Shown: positions 11,458 through 24,546, counted from the stretch's first letter. The stretch is 64,000 nt of DNA from Solicoccozyma terricola (GCA_001600875.1 BCLD01000016.1:643861-707860), one strand, 5' to 3'. The notes: a model not told the origin generated them from the sequence alone. Made by a program: numbers and translations.

Positions 11458-13364
11458 TTAAAGTAACGTAACGGCTCCGCTTATGATACCAGCGGCAGCG
11501 CCAATGACCATGACGGCGAATGACTTGTCACCGATAGACAGGCGGTCTGAGATGGCGGCCGACTTGGAGGTAGCAGCAGCACTAGCCGCAGTCCCTGAGG
11601 CTGAGCCGGAAGCGCTACCAGACTTACCGCCCGTTGCAGATGCACCTGAAGAGGAGGTGGCGGAGCCAGAGGCAGCAGTGGAAGAGGATGATCCAGAGCT
11701 TGACCCAGCGAGTGTGTAACTCAACTTGGTCCAAGTTGAAGAAGAACCAACGGCGTAACCTTGGCTCTGCTGCAAAGAGTTGTCGAGGTAGTAGATGGAA
11801 CCTGAAGAATCGAGTTGGACGAGGCTAGTGTTCCATGCTGCATAAGAAGATGAAGGATCCTTGGACGTAGGAGCAGGGAGGATTTGTGTGGTGTTGACGA
11901 AACCGGATATACCGGTTGGTTCGTCAGTGGTCTGTGCGGATAGCTGTTAGTAAGATTTTTTTTTTAAAAAAGGCGCGATTATTGATCGACTTACAAGCGA
12001 ATAGTCTGTCGGGTTGGTCCAGTGAGTGATCACGTAGGTATTGTCAAACGAGTCCGGAATGAAAATCATTTGATTGCCAGCCTAGAAACGACCCAATATT
12101 TTTCAATGATCGTCTGTCAATTCACACGAATTGGAGGTTAGCCGCAAAAACTCACATCATTACTAGCCAATGGAATACCAACAGCTACACCGTGAGAATC
12201 AGGGAAGGTAGCTCCGTTATTCACCGTCGGATAAGCCTGAGCGGTAGGTTGAAAGAAAGAATCTGGGATGGGCAAAAATCCGCAAGATGGATCAGATGGC
12301 CTTGTTCATTCTGGTGAAAGCGTTAAAAAAGAAACAATTACTCACAATGAACGACGAAGAGATTCGCAGATCCAGCGGCTGTACCCGGTACGCCGAAGAA
12401 ATCTACACCACCGATATCAATTTCTCAAATTCCCCCAATCCCAAAAATCCTGTAATAAATCCAACTCACTGACGTGATTACTAGCTTCGGCCATGACGGG
12501 ATTATACCCACTAGTCGAGAAACTAGGAGCTTCAACAGTGGACCAAGCTAAAGCAGTCGAAGTACCAGTCGCCTTGATACTTGTGAAATCCAGCTGGTAT
12601 AGAGATTGAGCGTTAGATGGGAGAGTGAAGAAGGTGTTGGTGTCGTGATCGAGGATTGTTGAGCCGGTTGTAAGGTCTTGATTCGTCGAACGGATGATGG
12701 GATATGATGTGAGTTTACGAGGGGGTTTACAGGGGGGGGGGGGGGATATCAAAGTGAGTTGGATTGGAAAACTTACCTGGAGCAGAGGAAGTGGTCTGAG
12801 TTGACCAAGTTTGACCCGCGAAATCATATACATAGATGGTCTACCATCCGATCATCCACCCTAATCAATCATATATACATTTTGCAAGGCGAAGAACGAC
12901 CAGAACTCACCGATGGATTACTAGAATCAGCGTCCAGCACATATAGAGCATTGTTGTATTGGGAGAGCAGACATAGGGTATTATTACCTGTCCAGGGACT
13001 GGATAGAGGTGTAAAGTTTAGAAATCGATTGTGAACAAAGGAAATTGGATAGAAGGGTAAACTGACGGCCTTCCAGTAGTCGTCAATGTCGTTGGATTCG
13101 GAGCTATCAACATGAAAACATAAAAACATCAGATCTCAATCCTTGTTTTTTTTAACAAATGTTTCAAACCCCCTTCAGTCTTTCCAGATACTCACAACCC
13201 CAACTCCCACTTGCACCCAAGTTGACATCCGAACTCCCTCCGAATGCATAAAGGTTTCCAGAAGTATCGAATTGAACACATTGTTTGGAGGCTGATACGG
13301 CGGATACAAGGGTGGATAGGGTTGCGAGAACGAGGGTGGTGGCTTTGGAGGTGGGAAGCAGCAT
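11458..13364 (-). CDS. Secreted, probably GPI-anchored cell-surface protein
   Basis: The N-terminus MLLPTSKATTLVLATLSTLV then SAVSASKQC is a clear signal peptide. Several exons follow (blocks include YAFGGSSDVNLGASGSW, DHDTNTFFTLPSNAQSLY, TALAWSTVEAPSF and SGFVNTTQIL). The C-terminus is a Ser/Ala/Gly-rich stalk (from about 11710 down to 11530) and a hydrophobic tail MVIGAAAGIISGAVTLL ending at the stop. A stalk followed by a hydrophobic end is the normal GPI-attachment signal. The repeated aromatic/Ser blocks with phrases like 'LYAFGG' and 'LYQLDF' suggest a beta-propeller (kelch-like) ectodomain, which is inference. An intron holds a run of 14 G on the plus strand (12732-12745). Convergent with REV1, with 120 bases between stops. 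Confidence 0.7.
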
Positions 13365-13716
13365 TTTTGTAGGGAGGGAGAGAGGATGGATGGTGGAGTA
13401 GGGGGATGGTTAACGGGTGTGCTGCCCGATGATGTGGATGAAGTCAATTGTTGTTGGGCTGTGCTATCATCTATGTTGGGAACATCTGACACGTGACTTG
13501 TTATTGAACCACCGGTGCACCGGTGCAAGCAGCTACGGTCGAGGGAGCACCTCATATAGGATTGCAAGGGGTCAGTATGATCCAGATACTCGGAGTGAGG
13601 GACGGTGGAGACGTCTGAGAATCACCTGGCCGAAAAGAAAAAGAAAATGGGCCGATTCGTTGATGTGGTTGTTGGGGGCAATCTTGTAATGATCGCGGGC
13701 CTGCACTGCATCAACC

Positions 13717-14031
13717 ATGAGCATCACCTTGATGGCCAGTGTGTTCAATGTGCACATCCAGTGCCGACCAGCCGACTACTCCATCCACCGCATCGACGAC
13801 TCCCTGTCCGTGTCCCAGGTGACCCGTCAAATACAGCGTTGCCTGCTGTACGATGTTGCCCCCAGCGACCAGCTCACCCCCGCCCCGGTGGCGAATCCGT
13901 CACGTGCGCCACCCTGGATGTTACCCGGCAGTAGTCGCTCGAAACAGATCAGTAATCCCATCGTCCACTCGCTCGCCATCATCACCTCCGACGGAGTAGC
14001 ATCGTTCATCGACAGCACCATTCGGGAGTGA
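13717..14031 (+). CDS. Possible small hypothetical protein
   Basis: An uninterrupted 104-codon frame starts MSITLMASVFNVHIQCRPAD and ends IITSDGVASFIDSTIRE before a TGA. It lies between divergent genes and has a protein-like composition with plausible beta/alpha alternation. I recognise no domain. An upstream exon is possible, and so is chance. The opposite strand is also partly open. Confidence 0.35.
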   Translation: MSITLMASVFNVHIQCRPADYSIHRIDDSLSVSQVTRQIQRCLLYDVAPSDQLTPAPVANPSRAPPWMLPGSSRSKQISNPIVHSLAIITSDGVASFIDSTIRE

Positions 14032-14287
14032 GTCCGACAATTGCCATCATTCGTCGTATTTTACCACCGTGGCTTCCTTCGCTCTACTGTGACGGCAAAC
14101 CCCGTCTGATAGCGGCTCGGACGTGCGGATCTCTGGAAGCACACAACACACACACGCAAGATTGATTATCAACAGGACTCATAGTCGGAGGCTGGAAACA
14201 AACCCTTACTCTTCGTGGTGATAACACGCGCCTACCCATATTCCTCCTCTCCATCCATAAAGAACAAAAAAAAAAGAACGTCCAATC

Positions 14288-17200
14288 ATGTCGCAACCAA
14301 CTGATAACTCGGCACCAGACCACGCTGCGATCCTCGCTCAGATGGCTCAAATCCATGCCTCTTCCACTGATTCATCGTATCATATTGGGAATGGATACCA
14401 ATACATGCCTTCAAAGGGAATGGATACCGGTGTGTCACGCGGTGGAATTGGTCCTTCAAATATGCAAAATATACAATCTTCATCACAGCAACAACAAACT
14501 ATCAAGCAATCTCGATCGAATACTGGGAACACTATCCCTCCATCACTCGGTGCTGGTCAAAATTCACTTCGAGATTCCGCTTTATCCGACGACGTTGAAG
14601 GTGAAGGACAAGATGATTCAGATGAAAGTTCTGAAGAGGGAGAAGATGATAATGACGATGGAGATCAAGATGGCGAAGGTGGTGAAGGTGATGAAAATCG
14701 TGCGGGGAAAGGTAGAGATGGTGGAAGAGGGAGAAATACATCAGGAGCTTCAGGTACACCATCAGGCAGTGTTGGTCCTTCATTGGGATTCTTACCGGAT
14801 GGGAGTGTTAGAAAGAAACCAAAGTTGACGAGAGGGAGTAGGTGAGTTGAAATGGATGCAGGGGTGGTTTGGGGTGGTTTGTTGACGGGCGCTTTTCGTC
14901 GAAATCCAGAGCATGTACGGTTTGTCGGAGGTTGAAGATGAAATGTGTTGGCGCTGAGTTGGAGACGAATGGTCCTTGCAAGGTGAGGGAGGGACCTTGC
15001 GAGATATCCCCGTGATGACCCGGTTTTCTTGTCGCTGATCGAGAACTTATCACACAGCGATGTCGTCAAGGTGGTTTCGATTGTATTTTTGAAGAATCAA
15101 ATAGGGGGAAGAAGACGAATCGGTGGGTGGTTGAAGTATATCAAAAAACCTGCGACGATTTGCTGAGAGGATGAATTGACTTTGTCGTCTCGCAGTCATC
15201 GAACTCGTAAAAATGAGGCTATGGCGCAAAGTCTGAAGAAGATGGAGCAGACGCTGGATACGGTGGGTTCGGCGTTATCAAGAACGTGACCGTCCCCTCA
15301 TGCCAACCCCCTCTCTCCCACCAGGTCCTTCGAAGTATACATAACCCTGGATACACTCCAAAGACTTCTGGAATGGCAAGTTCTCCTCCACCAGCTACGA
15401 TCCCTACATCTCCCGTCAAGACGATATCCACTCCACCTATCGTTCTCAGTCGGAATCCACCCACATCCTCTAGTACTTCTGTACCGCGATCCACCGCATC
15501 ACCATTCGCCACATCGGCTGCTCGACTCAATGACTCCCGGCTCAACGACATGGACATCTCTTATATTCGTAGTCCTATCAATAGTGGCGCTATTACCGGC
15601 GGTGGTACCTCCACGTTATCAAAGCTGATGGAGACAGCCCAGTCTCAGGAGATAACACCAACAATGGGTGCCGAATTGAGATTACCCGGAGAAGAAGTAG
15701 CGGCTGGGGGTCCCAAGTCACCTGGAATGGGACAAGCTCGTGGTGGACAATGGTCTGGTCGAGGACGTTCGGGCGTAAGGCCTCTGCATAGTAGTGATGG
15801 TCAATCAATCAACTCCGACATGAAGCAAGAGCCGAGCTCCAGTGTACCTCTATCACCACGACTTCATTCCCTACCGGATAATTCGCTGAACCCGCTTGGT
15901 TTGTTGGCTGAAGCAAGTTTGCAAAACAGTCATCGAAAGAAGTTGGCGTCGACGGATGGTCGTGGTGGGCGAGATAAGGGGAAGGGGAATGGGCAAGGTG
16001 GTCCGAGTCAGGCAGAGGACGGTGTTGGAGTCGGCAGCGAGCATTACTTCAAGCCGGGTGAGCAACATCGTCAGAGCCGTTTCGATGGGAATACTTACCA
16101 ATGACATTTACGTTATAGGTCCCATGAGTATTTTGCCTCTCCGAAGGGTCTTCATCGAGCGGGAGGTGATTAACTACATCGTTTGTCATCACGTAGCGGA
16201 TGGAGCTGATGAAGATATCGAACCAGGTACAACCGGAAATTCTCAACATTCTTACAACAGACCAAGTCAGCGAGCTCTTCGACATTTATTTCGAGAAGAT
16301 GCATCGGCATATACCAGTCCTTAGCCGGGATTTCCACACACCCAGTTTGGTTTGCAGTCGGAGTCCATTTTTGTTGACGGCGTGAGTCGAGTCTCGGTGT
16401 CATACATTATGAACTCGCTCACACCATCGCTCCATCGGCAACGCAGAATATGCACGATCGCATCTCGCTTCTACAAAAAGTGTCCGGACCTATACCCCAA
16501 GCTCAGCGTGTATGCCAAGAAACTCATGTTTGACGTCCCTTCAAAGGGCTACAAATCGGTCGAGATCGTACAAGCGTATCTGATTCTGACTTGTTGGTGC
16601 TTGGGACCGGAAGAGCGGTTTGAGCAGGATAGGACATGGCTGTGAGTGCGATTGTTTTCCCAGGGGTTGCAATTACTTATCAGCACTCCTCTCTTAATCA
16701 GACTGCTAGGATTGGCTATCCGGTGGGTATCCATGAGCACTGCCCTTTGCAACTGTCGAGCTTACTCTTTCTTTTACCAAAAAGGACCGCAACGGACCTC
16801 AATCTGCAAAGAAAGAGTGTGATTCCTTCGGGAGATAGCGATGAGATACGAGCGAGGGAGAAGGAGGTGAGAGATTCGCCACATACATCTAGTCTTGCCG
16901 ATTCACCCAAGCGTATGATTCTTCAGATCGTCAATCGAGAACGATGTTGGCTCCTGTGCTTCGTCTTGGACCGGTCTTTTAGCGCACAGGTATGTTCCCC
17001 TACGTGAGCAATGCGAATTTCACCTTGACTTTTCCGGCTTCCAATTACAGCTTGGAAAGCCCTGGACAATCCGCGAAGACTACATTATCAGGAACTGCCA
17101 CCGTGATTCGTGGCTATCACAGCGCGATAGTCAAGACTCGGACCTGCCATTATCAGCCTACGTGAATCTTCAGCAGATTATGTCTCGAGCTCTTGATACT

Positions 17201-18921
17201 CTGTACTCGAGCACTACGACGGCAAGTGGTCTCATGATCCAATGCGACTACCCGTTGGTTTTGCGAAGTGTTCAGGAGCAGCTCGATCTCTGGGTGAACG
17301 AGTGGATCTCGGCCTTTGTGTGAGTGCTCGCCGGTATTGCGCAGGATATTGCCATGCTGACATCGTCCTCATCTAGCTATCAACCATACTCGGATGAGCT
17401 CAAACGGATATATACTGCCAGCGGCCACTTTTACTATTCATATAGCTGCCTGGTCCTCAATTCGTTTGGTCTTCAGAACGCGCTCGAGTACTCACCAGTG
17501 GATCTCGCGTTCTTCTTTGCCAAGGTTTATCATGCGGCAATGGTGAGCGGGAGAGCATATTCGACGGCACAGCCGGTTGTTAACATCACCCAACCATCCC
17601 GCGGCTCGACAGAGCTGTCTCGACATAACGGAGAGTGAGCTTGCACAGAACGGATGGTTACAATACCTTCCGGACAGTCAATTTGTCATGATCAGCTATG
17701 CTGTTTTGTCGTTGCTCAAGGTGAGTCTGCGAAGCCGCCCAGGCACGAGCACGCATTGACATGAATCCGATTCGCAGCTCATTCGACCCGAGTTCCGCTC
17801 ACTGCATCCGAATCAACCAGCCATCCTCACCCGAGTCAGCAGCATTGCGGACCTTCTCGCGCGGACTGCAGTCGACCCGACCCACACTCCCGCACTCTAC
17901 GCTGTCCTTTTGAAATCCCTCATCTCAGCGAAAGCAGAAGAGATCAAGACGGACAGCAAGAACGTCGTGCTAGCAAATGGGATTGTTTCGAGACCTGGTA
18001 GCCCATCAGCTTCGACATTTGATTCGCACAACGGACCTATGGGCGGACATGGCATGGGGGTGCCTGGGAATACTCCTCACGCTCAGGCATACATGGATGG
18101 AACCCTTCCCCCGAGCGCATTATATTGCAGCTCAATGTCCCAGTCTAACCCGTACTCGGCTGCCAATTCGCCAGCGCGGTTCGGTAATGCCCCACATAGG
18201 ATGTTCCCATCTCGACAGGGCGGGTCGGGGAATTCGAATGAGCAAGGTAGCGGAGCGTATCTGGGCTATCAAATCGGAATGTTGATGGATCCGACAATGG
18301 CCATTAGTGTGCCTGATGGAGGAGGTAATACGTTCGGCTTGAGTGGACCCCAGCTGTGAGTTATGCTGCCATTGGGGTCTTGGGAAGGGTAGCTCATGCA
18401 AGTCGTGTCTTAGTGGCATGCCAATGTCTTCGGGGCAGACGCAACAACAGCAGCAGCAGCAGCGAATGGCCCAAACGATGGCAACATCAGCGCCATCAGC
18501 CGCTCCTACCCCACTCACCCCATGGCCGATCCCATCTATGGCGTCACATGGCCAAAACAACCCAGGCTCGAATATGAATATGCCAGGCGGTGGACAATCT
18601 AATGTGACGCCGCAAGGTACACCTCATGGTGGTGGCTTAGGTCCACCAGGAACTGGTGGTGGATTCGATGATTACGGAGGTCTATTAGGGATGGACGGAT
18701 TTGGAGCTTGGGATAGCAGTTTGTTGATGCCAGTGAGTGGTGTCTGGACGAAATTATGCGCTCTGGCAGCTGACCCGATTGATCGTTGTCAGGGATTCGG
18801 TCTGGGTCAATTGGAGCTCAGTGGTGGACTGGTGCACGGTCAATGGGGTAGCGGATTCATATCACCCAATATGGGTATGACGCCCAGTCAGAGTCGACAG
18901 GCTAGTCCGCGTGCGTCATGA
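14288..18921 (+). CDS. Zn2Cys6 zinc-cluster transcription factor with fungal_trans domain
   Basis: The first exon encodes a Gln/Ser-rich head and a long Asp/Glu/Gly-rich acidic stretch, then LTRGSRACTVCRRLKMKCVG. The binuclear zinc cluster is built from three exons and has the spacing C-x2-C-x6-C-x10-C-x2-C-x6-C (…GPCKRCRQGGFDC…), followed by a basic linker and a short coiled-coil-like helix (SLKKMEQTLDTVLRSI). A Ser/Pro-rich linker leads to the middle-homology region (VSELFDIYFEKMHRHIPVLS, FLLTAICTIASRFY, LILTCWCLG, LGLAIRTATDLNL, NRERCWLLCFVLDRSFS). The C-terminus is Gly/Gln/Met-rich with a poly-Gln run near 18440. It is a nuclear sequence-specific regulator; its targets cannot be read. The stop at 18921 follows GMTPSQSRQASPRAS. 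Confidence 0.85.
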
Positions 18922-19106
18922 GAAATTGAAGTTATGGAACGGTTGTAGTAATTCCATGTTGATGGACATACATAATAATGGATCGACGACGATCATGTGG
19001 TGACTAACCGCGAAACACCAAACCCCCATCCCGACATCCTCGATGGCGCCGTAAGTCTCTCGCAACATTACAAACTCCACATTCTCAAACACGCAACATC
19101 AACACC

Positions 19107-20196
19107 ATGTTGTCAAACCCAGACGCAGGCCATATCTCGGTGGGAGCTGGCATGGCGTTCGACCACACCAATATGGACACTCACCCTATGGTCGCAGTCA
19201 TGGCGAAACACTGCGCTGACACTCTCATCCGACATGGTGCGAAAGGTGTCCTTGTCGATTATGGGTCAGGAACCGGTAAGCCTCGTGTGCTCCTGAAGAA
19301 TGTGCTGGGTTGAAAGAGATGATATATAGGCAACGTGTCGTTGGCTTTGAAGGAAGTGGCTACCAAGGTCATCGGGATTGATATCTCACAAGGAATGGTC
19401 GACGTTGTGGGTCCGAGGCGATGTTGTTTTTAGGGGGTGGGGGAGTTGTTCACTCTGGCCAATGTAATCTCGCAGTACAACAAGAAGGTTAAGGAACAGC
19501 TTGAGAATGGCCCAGAGATGCAATCCGTCTTGCTCCCCCAAGATGTGGAACATCTTACTTCTATCATTGGGAAGGATGTTGACTGTGCATTTGTGGGTAG
19601 CCGAGCTTCTCTACGCTTCGTTTCAATACTGATTGATCTCTTTCACGCACGCAGAGTTGCCTGGTCTTCCATCATGTTCCCAACCCCACCCAAATCCTCT
19701 CGACACTTGCGTCATCACTCAGAAGGGGCGGCAAGATCCTCGTCATCGACTTGATGCCAATGAGTAGGGAAATGAATGACTATATTCGAAGTGAGATGGG
19801 CCAGATGCGGAAAGAGAGTGAGGAGAGGTTGAGGAAAGAGGGAAGGCAGGGTGACCAAGGACACGCGCATGGATATGAAAGTGGCGATGCTCATGGGCAT
19901 AGTCATGGTCATGTTCAGCACGGTCATGATCACTCGCACGATACTGGTAATGACGACCACATGGTGAGTATCTCTTGGCCTCCAAACACGTCCGCCCCTT
20001 CCACGAATCTACTCTATTGCCACAGGACGCCTTCTCCCACTTCCTTGGCTACACCGAGGACACCGTCCGTCAATGGTTCAAATTCTCAAGCCCGGGAATG
20101 AAAGATTTCTTCTACGAAAAGGCCTTTTCCTGTTCTTTCACTAGGCCGGATGGGAGACCTGTGGACTTTTTCGTGGCTGGTATGACCAAGGTCTGA
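19107..20196 (+). CDS. Class I SAM-dependent methyltransferase with His-rich insert
   Basis: The protein begins MLSNPDAGHISVGAGMAFDH and has a Rossmann-type core: motif I VLVDYGSGTGNVSLAL, then VIGIDISQGMVDVYN, DCAFSCLVFHHVPNPTQIL (motif IV region) and GGKILVIDLMP (post-IV). Introns lie at about 19275-19329, 19408-19475, 19593-19653 and 19963-20024. A segment encoded by about 19855-19960 is very rich in His and Gly (HAHGYESGDAHGHSHGH and more), sitting where the family usually has a short loop before the final strands. The end is RPDGRPVDFFVAGMTKV. The reaction is methyl transfer from S-adenosylmethionine to an unknown acceptor, probably a small molecule. The His-rich loop resembles metal-binding loops of metal transporters and chaperones. 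Confidence 0.8.
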
Positions 20197-20298
20197 CCGA
20201 TCGACGATGATCATGTTCACTGTCATGGGATATATAATAACATGGTATACTTCACTGAAATCTAACACGCCGTCATCGCAAGACTCTACGCATATAAC

Positions 20299-23200
20299 CT
20301 AGTCTTCGCACAGCCACCGATACTCTGTGAGGTGCCACACGCATCGAAGAATTAGAAAGAAGAAACGTACAGGGCGCGCCCTCGGTCGCACACTCACCAA
20401 ATCTGAAATCAGTTTTCCGTCTTCGGCACCACGTATTCTCCCAATCAAAGTAAATGTACATCCCTTGCTCGTACTCTTCTGTGATTGCCAACGGTTGTGA
20501 TAGACGCTGGAACCACGTCAGGTACTGCTTGTGGAATCGCCATGATTGTCGTTTGAGTTCCCGTGCAGCACACCATCTGGAGCATCAGCCGGGGAGTCAG
20601 CACCATGTTGTGTCGTTGCAGACTGCTACCACCACTCACTGCTCGTACGTGTTCGTTCGATAGTAGAAAATGAAGAACAACGTATCAAGGTCCATCCTTG
20701 AATAGATATTCTTGTCGTCGAGGATAGGATGTGGCTGTTGTGGGTAGTATGGCGGTGTCTGATACGGATTTCTTGGATGGTAGTAGCGAGGTCTGCGAAA
20801 AGAGACTGTGGTCAGCTATTACTGGAACCGACTCTCGTCTACGTCTCTAGCTCACCTCTCGGAATCCCTTGGCTCAGGTGCTGATGCCAATCCACTTTCC
20901 AGCGCTGCGTGCAGTCCGTCGAGATCGTTTGCGCGGTCGGCTCCTGGCAAACGGCGTCCAACAATGAGTCACTTCACTGACAACACGGACAACTCCAAAC
21001 AACCACTCACTCTTCAGCTTGACATTTTCAAAGTTGTGCATGAGGTCCGACAATGCATTCGGCGTGTGTTGCGGCATCTGTGGCTGGCCATCTGACGCTC
21101 GGGAAGCCGCACGTTGTCCTGCTTGCGCCGAACTTTCCGCAAAGGAAGGGATGGAGCTCGTAGAGGTGTGAGGAGGTTGAGGGGAGCGTTGGTCTGCAGC
21201 GTGGTGGTCGTGCGAGGTTTGCGTAATCTCCTGTACGGTTGGTAGGTGCTGTGCCGGTCGAGGCGAGATTGCTTCGTATCCCGGTGGAGTCTGCGGGTTC
21301 AGAGGGTGTCAGCAAACGCTCGACGCTTAGTCCAGCTTTGTCAACTACCCACCGCATTCGCACGCTGTACTGGAGGAGACAACCCATCCGAAAGCTGTTT
21401 TGGCTGATCCCTCATCGGAGTCGGACTTGGCTGAACCTGAGGACCGCCAGAAGACGGATGTGATAAAGCGGGGCTGGGTTGAACTTCAGCTGGAGTGGAC
21501 TGCGTGGCGACCGGTGATAGCTGAAGATTCTGTGCAGCGGATGAATGTTGAGGTGCGGGAGTCGGTTGAGTGTTTGCCAGTGCAGGCGTGGCTACCGTCG
21601 GTGCTGCGGACGATGGAGTTACGGGCGCAGGTGCTGCCACCGCGGCGGCTGCGGCGGCTGCGTACTTGATGGGCGGTAGAGCGACCGGCCCCGATGGTTG
21701 GCGTGCTGCTGGTTGCGATGGAGGTTGGCCAGTGATACCGATGGAGCCAGAGGTCGTCCGTGCGGGTGCGGGCGTAGTTGCAGCCGGCGGTGGTTCTGTG
21801 TGGCGAATACCGAATGAGTTGATAGGGCGTAAGCCACGCCGTGAACGAATACTCACTCTCTGGGAATTTGCTTTCCATCGTCAGTTCTGAAGAAAGCGCT
21901 CGTTCGTCAGTTTGGATTCAAAGCGCTGCGATCGAGTTGGAGATTTGCAACCCACTCCTTGCTGGCGTTCTCTTCGCTGCTACGGGACTTGGCGGTTGCT
22001 ATGCAGACCTCGATGCCATCAGCTGTGATCCAATGACAATATCACGAAAGGACACTCACACTACTCGAAGCCACGCTTTCCTCCGTAGCTTTGTTTGCCT
22101 TGCTTCCATCTTTAATAGGCGTCCGTACGCTCTCTGTGGCATTATCTGCTAGACCGGCGCATCAGCCTCGCTTTACTTTCAGCAGGAAGAACAGGCTCGT
22201 AATCACCTTCCGACACGGAAAGCATGTCATCCAAATCCTCCGAGGGCTCTTTTGTTAGTTGAGCGCTGGCGAATGCTTCTTCCTCTTCCTCCAGGTTGAG
22301 TTCGTCGTAAATTGCTTCGTCTTCTTGGAATTCTTCGTCCTGTGGCGTGATATGAAAGCACGACGAACGGTGAGATAACCATCCAGCGCCACACGCGAGG
22401 CCACAGATCCCACGACCCCCGACCCTTACCTGATTCGACTCTACAAAATACTGCACGTCCTCTTTCAAATCATTGACCTGATCCACAGTAATCCTACCAT
22501 TCTCCAACATCCTCATCACTGCCTCTAATTTCCCAACATGCCATTCTCTCCTCTCATTCAATCTTTCCAATTCACTCGCTTTATCACCACCACCTCCGGT
22601 CGCCGCAGCTTGAGCAGCAGCTCGGCTCTTCTTCTTACCTCCTGCAGCAGCAGAAGCTTGTAACGTCTCGATTTCCGCTTCACTCGTTTCGATTTGTCGG
22701 GATAAGGCATCGACGAATTCTTCAAGAGCGTGACGAGCTTCGAGCTTTTGTCTTGCGGCGGGATCGAGGCGGGTAGCTGCCTGAAGACCTTCTTTGGAGA
22801 ATGCTTTGGTCTTCATTTCCTTTTCAAGTGCTTTGAAGCGTTCCATTTGCTGGAATGGTGGGGGTGATATGGTGTTAGTATTCTGGGTCGTCGGAGTCGC
22901 AGTCGTTGCCAGAGATAGATGGCCGTTCCCCAACATTCACAACCTCGCGGTCGCCCCGCGCATCGATCCCTCACACGACCCTCGACTCCCCATCGCCCCT
23001 CCCACTCACCATCTCAATCAACCTCCTATTCTCCAACAATTGAGTCTTATCCTTGATATCATTATTCGTCAACCACGTCTTGATCTGATCTCTCAGCCTT
23101 TGTAATTTCTTGATTTGAGATTTCAAATCCGTTTCATATTTATCCTTTTGAGTTGCATTGTTCGCTGCCATCAACTTTGAATGAATCTCTTCGAATAGCT

Positions 23201-23337
23201 CGACACCTTCGGACACGCGTTTGAGCGTGCGGTCGATTTCAGCTGAGGAGGGGTGGATGGGGGTTGGTAGAAGATGTTAGTCGGGATAGGATGGAGCATT
23301 CGCAAACGGTCTCACTTTGAAGCTTCCTTGCTGCCAT
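20299..23337 (-). CDS. NOT3: CCR4-NOT complex subunit NOT3/NOT5
   Basis: The first exons join to [20 protein letters not shown] (intron at about 23329-23242), then the coiled-coil NOT3 N-domain: [86 protein letters not shown]. An acidic stretch and a long Ala/Pro/Ser/Gln-rich linker (21340-21860) lead to the NOT box: [74 protein letters not shown], ending [14 protein letters not shown]. Family knowledge: scaffold of the CCR4-NOT deadenylase in the cytoplasm, linking it to transcription and translation control. To keep the frame open near 22170 a very short 28-base intron has to be assumed. An ATG at 21878 is internal, not a separate start. Confidence 0.92.
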
Positions 23338-24064
23338 CTTGCTAGGTTTTTGGCAGGAGTTACAAGGTGGAAGAGACGGTTGAGGACGATCAACGGGTGG
23401 GAACGTAACTCGGTCGTGAGCTTGTCCTATTCAACAGATCCGTGAATGTTGAGCTCTTCGAAATTACAGGCGAATCCCGCGGGGTACCCTGCAGTGTGAC
23501 TTGCCGTGAGAGTTTACCTCTGTGATGATGATGGTTGATCGGGGTATGTGGTGCTGAGGGAACCAGGTTAGTTGGGCCTGGAGGTGGTTGGTGGTGTTGG
23601 ACACTGGTTGCACGTGAAAGTGGGACAAAGTTGACCCATCGTGGGAATGTCGGGCTAAAGTCGGGGAATTGCTGCCGTTCCCCGGAGGCTTTACCGTCGA
23701 TCCATTCTATCCAGTTGTCTCAATGGAAAATGGAAGCCACGATATGGGACGATCGTTGTGTGGCGATGCAGCCAACAGTTCTGGGATCGTTTGCTGATAC
23801 CAATGCAGTAGAATATTAAAGGGGCATCCTCCCGGGGGCCCCCATGGACCTGTGAAAAAAAAAGACAGGAGACCTACGGGGAAGAGACCTACGGGGAAGA
23901 CGCAATGCCGTTCTAGTCCATTAGACGAGAAAATCATCCGCTTCATCTTTACATGGGCGGTATGATCAGATTGGGGATGGTAACCACTTTGATGCAGAGT
24001 ACACCAGCACAACCAGCACAACCCACCTACATCCTCCTCATTGCCCTAACCTTTCCCGAAGAAA
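23338..24064. other. Intergenic region
   Basis: Holds the NOT3 promoter side (minus-strand upstream). A direct repeat of a GGGGAAGAGACCTACG-type unit occurs near 23877-23900. I see no gene here. Confidence 0.4.
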
Positions 24065-24364
24065 TCATACGTAGTTCTCCTCGTCAGATAACCTGACTAA
24101 CCGGTACGGAAGCCAATACGCGGTGCCGAACCCTGACATGACCGTTGCAACTGCCGAAAGACTTCGCTGCCTGCTTCCCATGCCGCAGACTACATCCTCC
24201 TTCACCTCTTGAAACATCCAGGCAAAGTGCTGTCGCGGACGCCACACTGGGAAATAAAAGCCTGGCATCAACGCAGTACGATAATAATTGTACACCTCTC
24301 GAACTTCAGACTGGGTAATCTTTCTCATAGAGTGATTGTGTATGATTGAACGAGCGTAAGACAT
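24065..24364 (-). CDS. Possible small hypothetical protein
   Basis: A 99-codon frame begins MSYARSIIHNHSMRKITQSE and ends RLVRLSDEENYV. Aromatic- and charge-rich composition (MPGFYFPVWRPRQHFAWMF) looks like protein rather than chance, but I recognise no family. It lies between NOT3 and the accessory island, so it may also be a relic. Confidence 0.3.
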   Translation of the reverse strand: MSYARSIIHNHSMRKITQSEVREVYNYYRTALMPGFYFPVWRPRQHFAWMFQEVKEDVVCGMGSRQRSLSAVATVMSGFGTAYWLPYRLVRLSDEENYV

Positions 24365-24521
24365 GACCGCTACATCTCTCTTAGCAAGGACTGTTTGGGT
24401 CTCAATGAAAAGTTACCTTTCCTTACAGAACTCGGCCAATTTCGTATCAACTTGCAGTTTCAAGAAGTAAAATGGTCGTACAAAAATCCTTTTTGCACTT
24501 TTTGTACATGTGCAAAAAGAT

Positions 24522-24546
24522 TTCCCTCTACCTGGTTCGAACAAGA
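24522..24546 (-). pseudogene. 3' fragment of a tRNA-Thr gene, inverted relative to the adjacent 5' fragment
   Basis: On the minus strand the bases TTCGAACCAGGTAGAGGGA match a T-loop, the 3' half of a T-stem, and the 3' acceptor strand AGAGGGA seen in the intact tRNA-Thr at 46162. They are followed by a CTTTTT-type terminator. No D-arm or anticodon arm precedes it. The fragment points away from the 5' half-tRNA at 24668. Confidence 0.6.

Noticed and set aside
21341..21878. A separate Ala/Pro-rich gene starting at 21878
   Set aside because: The exon joins upstream to NOT3 exons and downstream to the NOT box; it is the NOT3 linker.
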